Positions 33,005-40,567 of a stretch of DNA of 64,000 bases are shown piece by piece. The position numbers and the translations under genes are program-made. The notes below the pieces were generated by a model, which saw only the letters and a list, made by a program, of their open reading frames with translations, ran no database searches and was not told the DNA's origin. Location: positions 3,286,001 to 3,350,000 of the forward strand of contig NZ_OY829290.1 of assembly GCF_963691685.1 (NCBI RefSeq), in the 5' to 3' direction. Origin of the DNA: Thalassovita sp. GTDB taxonomy: Bacteria > Pseudomonadota > Alphaproteobacteria > Rhodobacterales > Rhodobacteraceae. The number at the start of each line of letters is the position of its first letter. Position 1 is the stretch's first letter.

Positions 33005-34159
33005 ATGACAGTTGTCCCAATCACCTCAGCTGGCCTGGATGCGGCCGAGGTTTCTTGGTTCGCCGCACTCTGTTCCGACGACTATCAGTTTCTGGGCGTG
33101 CCTGAGGGGGACCTGCGGTCATCCTGGTCGCATTGCTCAGACATCGTAAAAACCGCCGAGGCGCAGGGCTTCCGCAATATCCTGTGCCCCTCGTCCTATC
33201 AGGTGGGTCAGGACACGCTGAGCTTTGTCGCGGGCTGTGCGCCAATCACCGAAAAGATCAACATGCTGGCCGCGGTACGCTGCGGTGAGATGCAGCCGAT
33301 CATGCTGGCCCGCACCATCGCGACGCTGGATCACATGCTGGAAGGCCGCCTGACGGTCAACATCATCTCCTCGGACTTCCCCGGTGAAAAAGCTGACAGC
33401 CCCTACCGTTACCAGCGCTCGCGTGAAGTGGTGGAGATCCTGAAACAGGCCTGGACCCGGGATGAGATCAACCACGCCGGTCAGGTCTATAACTTCTCCG
33501 GCCTGACCACGGATCCGGTGCGCCCCTATCAGACTGGCGGTCCGCTCTTGTACTTCGGGGGCTATTCGCCCGACGCGCTGGAGCTGTGTGGTGAACATTG
33601 CGACGTCTACCTGATGTGGCCGGAAAAGATGGAAGAGCTGGAAGGCCGGATGAAGGCCGTCCACGCCGTTGCCGAGAAACACGGCCGCACGCTGGACTAT
33701 GGTCTGCGCGTCCATGTGATCGTACGCGACACTGAGGCAGAGGCGCGCGAATACGCCGATCACATCGTGTCCAAACTGGATGACGATCAGGGCAAGGCGA
33801 TCCGGGAACGGGCGCTGGACGCCAAATCGCTGGGTGTCAGCCATCAGGCCAAGAACCGCGATATCGCTGATGATGACGGCTACATCGAGCCCAACCTCTG
33901 GACCGGCGTTGGCCGGGCCCGTTCGGGCTGCGGTGCGGCGCTTGTCGGCTCCACCGATCAGGTTATGTCAAAACTGGAGGCCTATCAGAAAATGGGCATC
34001 CGGGCCTTCATCCTGTCGGGGTATCCGCATGAAGAAGAAGCAAAACACTTTGGCCAGCGGGTTCTGCCGAACCTCAAAACCTGTTCGCTGCCGCATGAAT
34101 ATGGCCGGGTTCCGGCCGCTACCCCCCTCACCCCCCTTGGCGCAGGAGTTCGTCGCTAA
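33005..34159 (+). CDS. smoC: FMNH2-dependent sulfosugar monooxygenase (SmoC-like)
   Basis: A 384-residue luciferase-like (LLM) flavin monooxygenase of the SsuD group. In the sulfo-SMO pathway the homologous SmoC oxidises sulfoquinovose with FMNH2 and O2 to sulfite and 6-oxo-glucose. The case rests on the neighbours: an aldo-keto reductase and a flavin reductase follow, each overlapping by one or a few bases (TAATG, TGATG). No signal peptide is seen, so it acts in the cytoplasm. GGGAGGA precedes the ATG. An alkanesulfonate or other sulfonate substrate is the alternative. Confidence 0.78.
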   Translation: MTVVPITSAGLDAAEVSWFAALCSDDYQFLGVPEGDLRSSWSHCSDIVKTAEAQGFRNILCPSSYQVGQDTLSFVAGCAPITEKINMLAAVRCGEMQPIMLARTIATLDHMLEGRLTVNIISSDFPGEKADSPYRYQRSREVVEILKQAWTRDEINHAGQVYNFSGLTTDPVRPYQTGGPLLYFGGYSPDALELCGEHCDVYLMWPEKMEELEGRMKAVHAVAEKHGRTLDYGLRVHVIVRDTEAEAREYADHIVSKLDDDQGKAIRERALDAKSLGVSHQAKNRDIADDDGYIEPNLWTGVGRARSGCGAALVGSTDQVMSKLEAYQKMGIRAFILSGYPHEEEAKHFGQRVLPNLKTCSLPHEYGRVPAATPLTPLGAGVRR

Positions 34160-35049
34160 TGGACCGCATTTCCCTCACCTCTGATCTGTCCTTCAGCCAG
34201 CTGATTTACGGCATGTGGCGCATCGGCGATGTCGAAGACACCTCGCCTGCCACGGTTGAGGCCAAAATCCAGGCCTGTCTGGATCAGGGCATCACCACCT
34301 TTGACCAGGCTGACATCTACGGCGGCTATGTCGCCGAGGCGATCCTGGGCGGCGCGCTGAAAGCAAACCCGGCCCTGCGCAACCAGATGGAGATCGTCAC
34401 CAAATGTGACATCGTCGCGCCGATTGGCCGTTACGCCGATAAGAAGGTCAAATACTACGACACCTCGCGTGCGCATATCGAAGCCTCAGTTGAGATGTCG
34501 CTGCGGGATATGGCGATTGACCATATCGACCTGCTGCTGATCCACCGTCCGGACCCGCTGATGGACCACCATGAAACCGGTGCCGCGCTGGATGATCTGG
34601 TCACGTCGGGCAAGGTGCGTTCGGTCGGGGTGTCCAACTTCCGCCCCTGGGACTGGGAGCTGCTGCAATCGGCGATGAAAACCAAGCTGGTCACCAACCA
34701 GATTGAAATTTCGCTGGCCGAAATCAGCCCCTTCACCAACGGCGATCTGGCCTTCCATCAGAAAGAGGCAACGCCGCTGATGGCATGGTCGCCCTTGGGT
34801 GGTGGCAGCCTGATGACCGGGGACAGCCCATTGGCCCAGCGTCTGGACGCAATAGCCGCCGATCAGGGTGTCGACCGCGCTGCCGTGGCGGTGGCCTTCC
34901 TGCTGCGTCATCCGGCCAAGATCCTGCCGGTGATGGGCACCAACAATCTGGACCGGATCAAAACCATTTCCGACGCGCTGAAGGTGCAGTTGGATCGGGA
35001 AACCTGGTTCCTGCTTTATGAGGCCGCACTGGGAACGGAGGTGCCCTGA
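34159..35049 (+). CDS. smoB: Aldo-keto reductase, 6-oxo-glucose reductase-like (SmoB-like)
   Basis: A 296-residue AKR of the YdhF/SmoB group with the catalytic tetrad Asp49, Tyr54 (FDQADIYGG), Lys82 (TKCDI) and His129 (LLIHRPDP). In sulfo-SMO, SmoB reduces 6-oxo-glucose to glucose with NADPH. The start overlaps the monooxygenase stop (TAATG) and its own stop overlaps the flavin reductase start (TGATG), which fits a three-enzyme unit. Confidence 0.78.
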   Translation: MDRISLTSDLSFSQLIYGMWRIGDVEDTSPATVEAKIQACLDQGITTFDQADIYGGYVAEAILGGALKANPALRNQMEIVTKCDIVAPIGRYADKKVKYYDTSRAHIEASVEMSLRDMAIDHIDLLLIHRPDPLMDHHETGAALDDLVTSGKVRSVGVSNFRPWDWELLQSAMKTKLVTNQIEISLAEISPFTNGDLAFHQKEATPLMAWSPLGGGSLMTGDSPLAQRLDAIAADQGVDRAAVAVAFLLRHPAKILPVMGTNNLDRIKTISDALKVQLDRETWFLLYEAALGTEVP

Positions 35050-35567
35050 TGCATATGGATTTCGCCCCCTCAGGCCAGAGCTTTGTGCCTGACCCCAACA
35101 ACACCCGCCTGCTGCGCGATGCCTTTGGCCGCTTTGCCACTGGCGTGACCATCGTCACCGCCCCGTCTGAGGCCGGACCGGTTGCCATCACCGCCAACAG
35201 CTTTTCCAGCGTGTCGCTGGATCCGCCGCTGGTGCTGTGGTCGCCCGATAAGAACTCGCGCCGCTTCCCCTTCTTTGAGAAGGCCCAGCACTACGCGATC
35301 CATATTCTGGCCGCGGATCAGGATGAACTGTGCTGGCGCGTGGCCAAGGATATTGCCGGGCTGAAAGGCGAAAGCCTGAAACTGAACAACGAAGGGGTGC
35401 CGGTGCTGGATGGATGTCTGGCCCGTTTCGAATGCCGCCAGACCGCCATTTACGAAGGCGGCGACCACGCCATCGTCCTGGGTGAGGTTCTGCGCGCTGA
35501 GATGCGCGATGACGGCGACGCCCTGACCTTCTTCAAGGGTCAGATGGGCAAAATGGCCACGAATTAA
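35049..35567 (+). CDS. smoA: Flavin reductase (SmoA-like)
   Basis: A 172-residue flavin reductase-like (HpaC/SsuE-type function, split-barrel fold) protein: DAFGRFATGVTIVTAPSE and AITANSFSSVSLDPPLVLW are the FMN-binding core. It supplies reduced FMN to the monooxygenase two genes upstream, with NAD(P)H as donor. It ends 84 bp before the TRAP genes, and a GC-rich hairpin (about 35580-35605) lies in that gap. Confidence 0.82.
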   Translation: MHMDFAPSGQSFVPDPNNTRLLRDAFGRFATGVTIVTAPSEAGPVAITANSFSSVSLDPPLVLWSPDKNSRRFPFFEKAQHYAIHILAADQDELCWRVAKDIAGLKGESLKLNNEGVPVLDGCLARFECRQTAIYEGGDHAIVLGEVLRAEMRDDGDALTFFKGQMGKMATN

Positions 35568-35651
35568 AACGCGCTGGCCCTGTTGAGGAGCGGGGCCAAC
35601 AGCTGAGGCGAAACGCCAGGGTCCAATGAGGCCCGACAAGGGAGGAACTGC

Positions 35652-36242
35652 ATGGGCGCACTGATCACGCTTGCCCGCGTCTTTAACGGGATACTCACAC
35701 CCCTGCTTGCGCTGGGGCGTTGGATTGGCGTGTTTGCGATTGCCACGATGGTGGTGGTCATTCTGGTGCAGGTGTTCTGCCGCTATGTGCTGAACAACGC
35801 CCTGCCCTGGCCGGATGAGGCCGCACGCTTCTGCATGTTGTGGATGGCTGGCCTGATGGCGCCCACCGCGTTTCGCGCTGGCAGTTTTGTGGCGATTGAT
35901 ACGATCGAGGCCCTGCTGCCCAAAACCGCCATTCGCCTGCTGTCGCTGGTCCTGTTGTGCGTGTCCCTCACCGTTTTGGTGATCGCGGTGCAGATCGGCT
36001 ACAAAGAGGTCACCGGCATCGGCGGCCGTTTCGCCACCGCCTCGCTCTACCTGCCGACTTCACTCAGCTTTGACAGCTGGTACCGCATCCCCCGCAGCTG
36101 GATGATGCTGTCGCTCCTTGTTGGGGTGGCGATGCTGATTGCTGTGAACATCGAACTTATCCTGCGCGGATTTATCCGCCTTCTGGGCCGCGGCGATGCG
36201 CTGCCTGCCCTGCCCCATGCCGTCTCGGGAGGCGCCGAATAA
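35652..36242 (+). CDS. TRAP transporter small membrane subunit (DctQ)
   Basis: A 196-residue four-helix DctQ-type protein (VQVFCRYVLNNALPWPDEAAR is the family core, ~39-59). It pairs with the DctM subunit, whose start overlaps its stop (TAATG). A GGGAGGA site precedes the ATG. Position suggests uptake of sulfoquinovose or sulfoquinovosyl-glycerol in place of the ABC system of the Agrobacterium pathway. Confidence 0.88.
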   Translation: MGALITLARVFNGILTPLLALGRWIGVFAIATMVVVILVQVFCRYVLNNALPWPDEAARFCMLWMAGLMAPTAFRAGSFVAIDTIEALLPKTAIRLLSLVLLCVSLTVLVIAVQIGYKEVTGIGGRFATASLYLPTSLSFDSWYRIPRSWMMLSLLVGVAMLIAVNIELILRGFIRLLGRGDALPALPHAVSGGAE

Positions 36243-37531
36243 TGCTCATCTGGTTCCTGCCCCTGTTTCTGGCGCTTCTTCTCATCGGTCTGCCGGTGTT
36301 CTTTGCCCTGTTGTTCGCCCCCGGCGCGCTGCTGTGGCTGAACGGACAAGAGCGTGACATCACGCTGCTCTACCGCAACCTTTACAACGGGATGGACAGC
36401 TTCCCGCTGATGGCGATCCCCTTCTTCATGCTGGCGGGTGAGCTGATGAACCGCGGAGGCATCACGCTGCGGCTGGTGGAGTTTTCGCAGGCCCTGATGG
36501 GTCACCTGCGCGGTGGACTGGCACATGTGAACGTGCTGTCCTCGATCCTGTTCGCCGGCCTCTCCGGCTCTGCCGTGGCGGACACCTCGGCGCTGGGGTC
36601 GATGCTGATCCCCGCGATGGAAAAACAGGGTTACAGCCGTAAGTTTGCCGCCGCCATCACCGCCGCCAGTTCGGTGATCGGCCCGATCATCCCACCCTCG
36701 GGCATCATGATCATCTACGCCTATGTCATGGGCGAAAGCGTCGCCGCGCTGTTCCTTGCGGGCATCGTGCCCGGCGTGATGGTCGGCATTGGCCTGATGG
36801 TGATGATCAAGGTCATGGCAGACCGCTATGACTTCCCCGTTGCCTCACAGAAAGCGACTTGGGGCGAACGTGGTCAGGCCAGTCTCAAGGCGTTTTTCCC
36901 GCTGCTGACCCCGGTGATCATTCTGGGCGGCATCCTGGCTGGTGTCTTCACCCCAACCGAGGCCGCCGCTGTGGCCGTTGCCTATGCGCTGTTCATCGGC
37001 CTATTTGTAATCAAGACGCTGAAGTTCTCGGAACTGCCCGATGTGCTGACCCGCGCTGGCCTGACCTCAGCTGTGGTGCTGCTGCTGGTGGGCGCGGCCA
37101 TGTCGTTCAAAACCGTTGTGTCGCTCAGCCATGCGCCTGAACAGCTGGCCGCCTTTATTCTGGCACTGACAGAGAACCCGCTGCTCTTGCTGTTCCTGAT
37201 CAACCTCTTGCTGTTTGTCGTCGGCATGTTCCTGGACGCAGGCCCCGCGATCATCATTCTGGGCCCGATCCTGGGCCCCGTCTTTGCCGGCCTAGGCGTC
37301 GACAGCATCCACTTTGCCATCATCATGTGTGTGAACCTGACCGTGGGTCTGGCGACACCGCCGATGGGGCTGGTGCTGTTTGTGGCCTCTGCCGTTTCCG
37401 GTGAACGGGTGACCACCATTGCCCGCGCCATTCTGCCTTTCCTTGCGGTGGAGGTGGTGGTGATCTTCCTGATCACCTTCTTCCCCGCAATCTCCATGAC
37501 GATCCCGCGTCTGACGGGGTTCGCCAATTAA
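36242..37531 (+). CDS. TRAP transporter large membrane subunit (DctM)
   Basis: A 429-residue multi-spanning DctM subunit with family signatures (LFAGLSGSAVADTSALGSML, IIPPSGIMIIYAYVMGES). It moves the solute with a sodium gradient and needs the periplasmic DctP protein encoded next. It is coupled to DctQ by a one-base stop/start overlap. Confidence 0.92.
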   Translation: MLIWFLPLFLALLLIGLPVFFALLFAPGALLWLNGQERDITLLYRNLYNGMDSFPLMAIPFFMLAGELMNRGGITLRLVEFSQALMGHLRGGLAHVNVLSSILFAGLSGSAVADTSALGSMLIPAMEKQGYSRKFAAAITAASSVIGPIIPPSGIMIIYAYVMGESVAALFLAGIVPGVMVGIGLMVMIKVMADRYDFPVASQKATWGERGQASLKAFFPLLTPVIILGGILAGVFTPTEAAAVAVAYALFIGLFVIKTLKFSELPDVLTRAGLTSAVVLLLVGAAMSFKTVVSLSHAPEQLAAFILALTENPLLLLFLINLLLFVVGMFLDAGPAIIILGPILGPVFAGLGVDSIHFAIIMCVNLTVGLATPPMGLVLFVASAVSGERVTTIARAILPFLAVEVVVIFLITFFPAISMTIPRLTGFAN

Positions 37532-37578
37532 ACCTTAACCATTTCAGACAAAATATGAGCACTCAGGGAGGAACACGC

Positions 37579-38640
37579 ATGCTCAAGAAAACACTGAAAA
37601 CCCTGGCCCTCGCGGGCCTGATGGCTGGCACCGCACTCTCTGCGGCGCAGGCTGCGGATTACACCATCCGGGCCACCGCCAACTCGAACGAAAACGACGA
37701 AGACTATGACGGTCTGGTCGTGTTCAAAAACTACGTTGAGGCAGCCTCCAACGGCGCCATCGAGGTAGAGCTGTTCATCGGCACCCAGCTGTGCTCGAAC
37801 GGTGCGGAATGTCTGCAGGGTGTGGCTGACGGTTCGATCGACGTCTACATCTCGACCTCGGGCGGGGCCGCTGGCCTGTTCCCCTATGTTCAGGTGCTGG
37901 ATCTGCCCTACCTGATGGCGGACGACCGTGTTGCGGAACATGTGCTGTCGGGTGAGTTCACCCGCACCCTGCGTCAGATGGCGCTGGCCGACAGCGGCGA
38001 CACCATCCGCCTGATGACCATCGGCAACACCGGCGGCTGGCGCAACTTTGCCAACACCAAACGCCGCGTGGCGGAACCTGCCGATATGGAAGGTCTGAAG
38101 ATCCGTACCGTGGTTGCCGACCTGCCGCAGGAACTGGTTAAGGCACTGGGCGCCTCGCCCACCCCGATCCCGTGGCCTGAGCTGTTCACCTCGTTCCAGA
38201 CCGGTGTAGTCGAAGGTTCGAAAAACGGCATCACCGACATCATGGGCATGAAATTCCCCGATGCCGGTCTGCAGTATGTCACCCTCGATGGCCATGCCTA
38301 CATGGGTGCGCTGTGGTGGATGAGCAACGAAACCTTCACCGGCATGCCCGAAGACATGCGCCGCGTGGTGGTTGATGGCTTCTACGCGCTGCAACAGGCA
38401 ACCTTTGCCTCGCCCAAGCGTAAATCCATCGCCGCCTATGAAGAGTTCGTCGCCGGTGGCGGGGACCTCTACGTTCCGACCCCGGCCCAGAAAGCAGCCT
38501 TCAAAGAAGCCGCTTCGCCCGTTTACGACTGGTTCAAAACCAACGTCGACAAGGGTGAAATGGCCTTCAACGCGCTGACCGAAGCGGTTGCCGCGGCCGA
38601 GGCAGACATCAACGGCGCCCGCGACGCTGACCTGCAATAA
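37579..38640 (+). CDS. TRAP transporter substrate-binding protein (DctP)
   Basis: A 353-residue periplasmic protein with signal peptide (MLKKTLKTLALAGLMAGTAL, cleaved after AAQA) and the DctP fold. Arg and Trp residues in the hinge region (TIGNTGGWRNFANTKRRVAE) could bind an acidic group; in DctP proteins a conserved Arg usually pairs with a carboxylate, here perhaps a sulfonate. GGGAGGA precedes the ATG at 37579. It is the last gene of the operon and is followed by a terminator. Confidence 0.88.
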   Translation: MLKKTLKTLALAGLMAGTALSAAQAADYTIRATANSNENDEDYDGLVVFKNYVEAASNGAIEVELFIGTQLCSNGAECLQGVADGSIDVYISTSGGAAGLFPYVQVLDLPYLMADDRVAEHVLSGEFTRTLRQMALADSGDTIRLMTIGNTGGWRNFANTKRRVAEPADMEGLKIRTVVADLPQELVKALGASPTPIPWPELFTSFQTGVVEGSKNGITDIMGMKFPDAGLQYVTLDGHAYMGALWWMSNETFTGMPEDMRRVVVDGFYALQQATFASPKRKSIAAYEEFVAGGGDLYVPTPAQKAAFKEAASPVYDWFKTNVDKGEMAFNALTEAVAAAEADINGARDADLQ

Positions 38641-38646
38641 GCAAAG

Positions 38647-38677
38647 AAAAGGGCGGCTCCTCGGGGCCGCCCTTTTT
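38647..38677. terminator. Rho-independent terminator
   Basis: AAAAGGGCGGC (38647-38657), an 8-nt loop, GCCGCCCTTTTT (38666-38677): a strong hairpin with a T-run for the TRAP operon. The A-run on the other side also serves the converging Sel1-type gene. Confidence 0.92.
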
Positions 38678-38696
38678 CTATCGCCCGCTTCGTCTG

Positions 38697-39167
38697 TTAA
38701 CGGAACGGATACATCCAGGCCCTATAATCGGCGACCAAGATATGCGCTTTTTCAATCTGCTCCGGCGTCATCTTCTTAATCACTTCTTCCAGGCTGATCG
38801 CCGCGTCGGGATCGCCGCCAATCGCGCTGAGCGTATACCACATATAGGCACGGGTCAGATCCGGCGTCGGCATGCCGCGCCCGATCTCATAATACCAGCC
38901 AACCCCCGACTGCGCGCCGGGATGGCCCTTCATCGCGCTGCGCAAATACCATTCAAACGCCCGCTCATCATCGCGCTCAACCCCCAGTCCCATCGCATAC
39001 ATGATGCCGATCAGCTCTTCCGCATCGGCATTGCCCGACCGCGCCGCCGGCCACAGCTCATCATAGGCGGCCGGGAATTCCCCTGCCTCCATCAGATCGC
39101 GCGCTTTTTCGATCTCGGCAACAGCGGGGGTGGCAGCAAGCGCAAGGGCAAACATCAGGCGGCGCAT
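38697..39167 (-). CDS. Sel1-repeat (TPR-like) exported protein
   Basis: A 156-residue protein with a signal peptide (MRRLMFALALAATPAVA) and about two to three Sel1-type repeats (AEELIGIMYAMGLGVERDDE, AQSGVGWYYEIGRGMPTPDL). Sel1 repeats carry protein-protein contacts; the partner is unknown. GAGGAGA lies before the ATG. It diverges from the peroxidase-like gene with almost no gap between them. Confidence 0.85.
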   Translation of the reverse strand: MRRLMFALALAATPAVAEIEKARDLMEAGEFPAAYDELWPAARSGNADAEELIGIMYAMGLGVERDDERAFEWYLRSAMKGHPGAQSGVGWYYEIGRGMPTPDLTRAYMWYTLSAIGGDPDAAISLEEVIKKMTPEQIEKAHILVADYRAWMYPFR

Positions 39168-39197
39168 TGGGGTCTTCTCCTCGGGTTCGGGTCGCTT

Positions 39198-40490
39198 TTG
39201 GCACTGTCACATCCCGCCCATTCCGAGGCCGGACCAGTGCCGCTTGGACCACAGGATTTTATAGAATTCGACGCAAAGCAAGCAGAGATTGGCCGCCTGT
39301 TGTTTTTTGATAAAATATTGTCAGGAAACAAAAATATCAGCTGCTCCACCTGTCATCACCCTAGTCTTGGCACCTCTGATGGATTGTCACTTGGGGTCGG
39401 TGAAGGCGGTGTTGGACTGGGTCCAAAACGCACCAGTGGCACGGGCGCGGCCCGGATCGAAAAACGGGTGCCGCGCAATGCGCCGGCGCTGTGGAACCTT
39501 GGGGCCAAAGAGGTCTCGATCCTGATGCATGACGGTCGGATTTCGATCGGCGATGACTATGAAAATGGCTTCAACACCCCCGGTGAGGAATGGCTGCCTG
39601 AGGGGCTGAACTCGCTTTTGGCGGCGCAGGCGCTGTTTCCGCTGACCTCGGCCACCGAAATGGCCGGCGGGTCTGAGGAAAATGAGGTTGCAGGCGCGGT
39701 CAATGACCGCATCGATTACGGCTGGCCCATCGTGGCCAAACGGGTCCGCACCCTGCCGCGATATGGCGAAATGTTCGTTGAGGCCTTCGACCATATTGAG
39801 ACCCCCGATCAGGTCACAATCACCGAGATTGCCAATGCGTTGGCCGCCTTCGTCGGCACTGAATTTCGCAGCTATGACAGCGCGTTAGATCGTTATCTTT
39901 CTGGGGAGAAGACAGCCCTCACCCCCGCAGCCGAACGCGGCATGGATCTGTTTTACGGCAAGGCGGACTGCGCCAGCTGCCACTCAGGCCCGCTGCTTAG
40001 TGATCAGAAATTCCACGCCCTCGCCCTGCCCGCCTTTGGCCCCGGCCGAACCCGCCGGTTTGACCCGATGGTGCGCGATGTTGGCCGCATGGGCGAAAGT
40101 GATCGTTTGGAAGACGCCTACCGCTTCCGCACCCCGTCCTTGCGCAACGTTGCGCTGACGGCCCCCTACGGTCACAACGGCGCCTATCAGACCCTGCGCC
40201 AGATGCTGGCCCACCACCTGGACCCCAGCGGCATGCGCGCGGATTGGCAGCCAGAGGATGCGCAGCTGGTGTCAGCCCCATGGCTCGCGCCAATCGACTT
40301 TGTGGCGCAGGCCGACCGGCTGGAAATGGCCCGCCTCGCTGCCAGCCAAGAGATTGATCTGCCACGCCTTTCCGAAGATGAGGTTGAGGATATCCTCGCC
40401 TTTCTGGACAGTCTGACCGGCGCCGCGGCGGCAACACAAGATTTTGACATCCCAAGTGAAGTGCCAAGTAAACTGCCGCTGGATCAATAA
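39198..40490 (+). CDS. Di-heme cytochrome c peroxidase-like protein, start unclear
   Basis: A MauG/BCCP-family protein with two heme-binding motifs, CSTCHH and CASCHS, and the MHDGRISIGD and FPLTSATEMAG segments. It would use periplasmic hemes to reduce peroxide or oxidise a partner. An export-signal-like stretch (LLLGFGSLLALSHPAHSEA) precedes the mature part, but no ATG or GTG stands in frame nearby. The TTG at 39198 used here is the nearest usual start codon and would cut the signal. The frame is open far upstream, antisense to the Sel1 gene. The gene may be 5'-truncated, use an unusual start, or contain a sequence error. Confidence 0.75.
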   Translation: MALSHPAHSEAGPVPLGPQDFIEFDAKQAEIGRLLFFDKILSGNKNISCSTCHHPSLGTSDGLSLGVGEGGVGLGPKRTSGTGAARIEKRVPRNAPALWNLGAKEVSILMHDGRISIGDDYENGFNTPGEEWLPEGLNSLLAAQALFPLTSATEMAGGSEENEVAGAVNDRIDYGWPIVAKRVRTLPRYGEMFVEAFDHIETPDQVTITEIANALAAFVGTEFRSYDSALDRYLSGEKTALTPAAERGMDLFYGKADCASCHSGPLLSDQKFHALALPAFGPGRTRRFDPMVRDVGRMGESDRLEDAYRFRTPSLRNVALTAPYGHNGAYQTLRQMLAHHLDPSGMRADWQPEDAQLVSAPWLAPIDFVAQADRLEMARLAASQEIDLPRLSEDEVEDILAFLDSLTGAAAATQDFDIPSEVPSKLPLDQ

Positions 40491-40507
40491 ACTTCCGGCG
40501 ATGTGAA

Positions 40508-40535
40508 AGGCGGGGGAAATCTCTTGCCCCCGCCT
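40508..40535. terminator. Hairpin between convergent genes
   Basis: AGGCGGGGG (40508-40516) pairs with CCCCCGCCT (40527-40535) across a 10-nt loop, between the peroxidase and beta-galactosidase genes, which converge here. It is a strong stem with weak T-tracts. Confidence 0.7.
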
Positions 40536-40567
40536 GTTGAATTATCGATTGCGCGCGAAGCGCCCTA

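Noticed and set aside
37528..38637. A 369-codon minus-strand frame covering the DctP gene
   Set aside because: It mirrors the DctP gene almost exactly; DctP has a signal peptide, binding site and family sequence.
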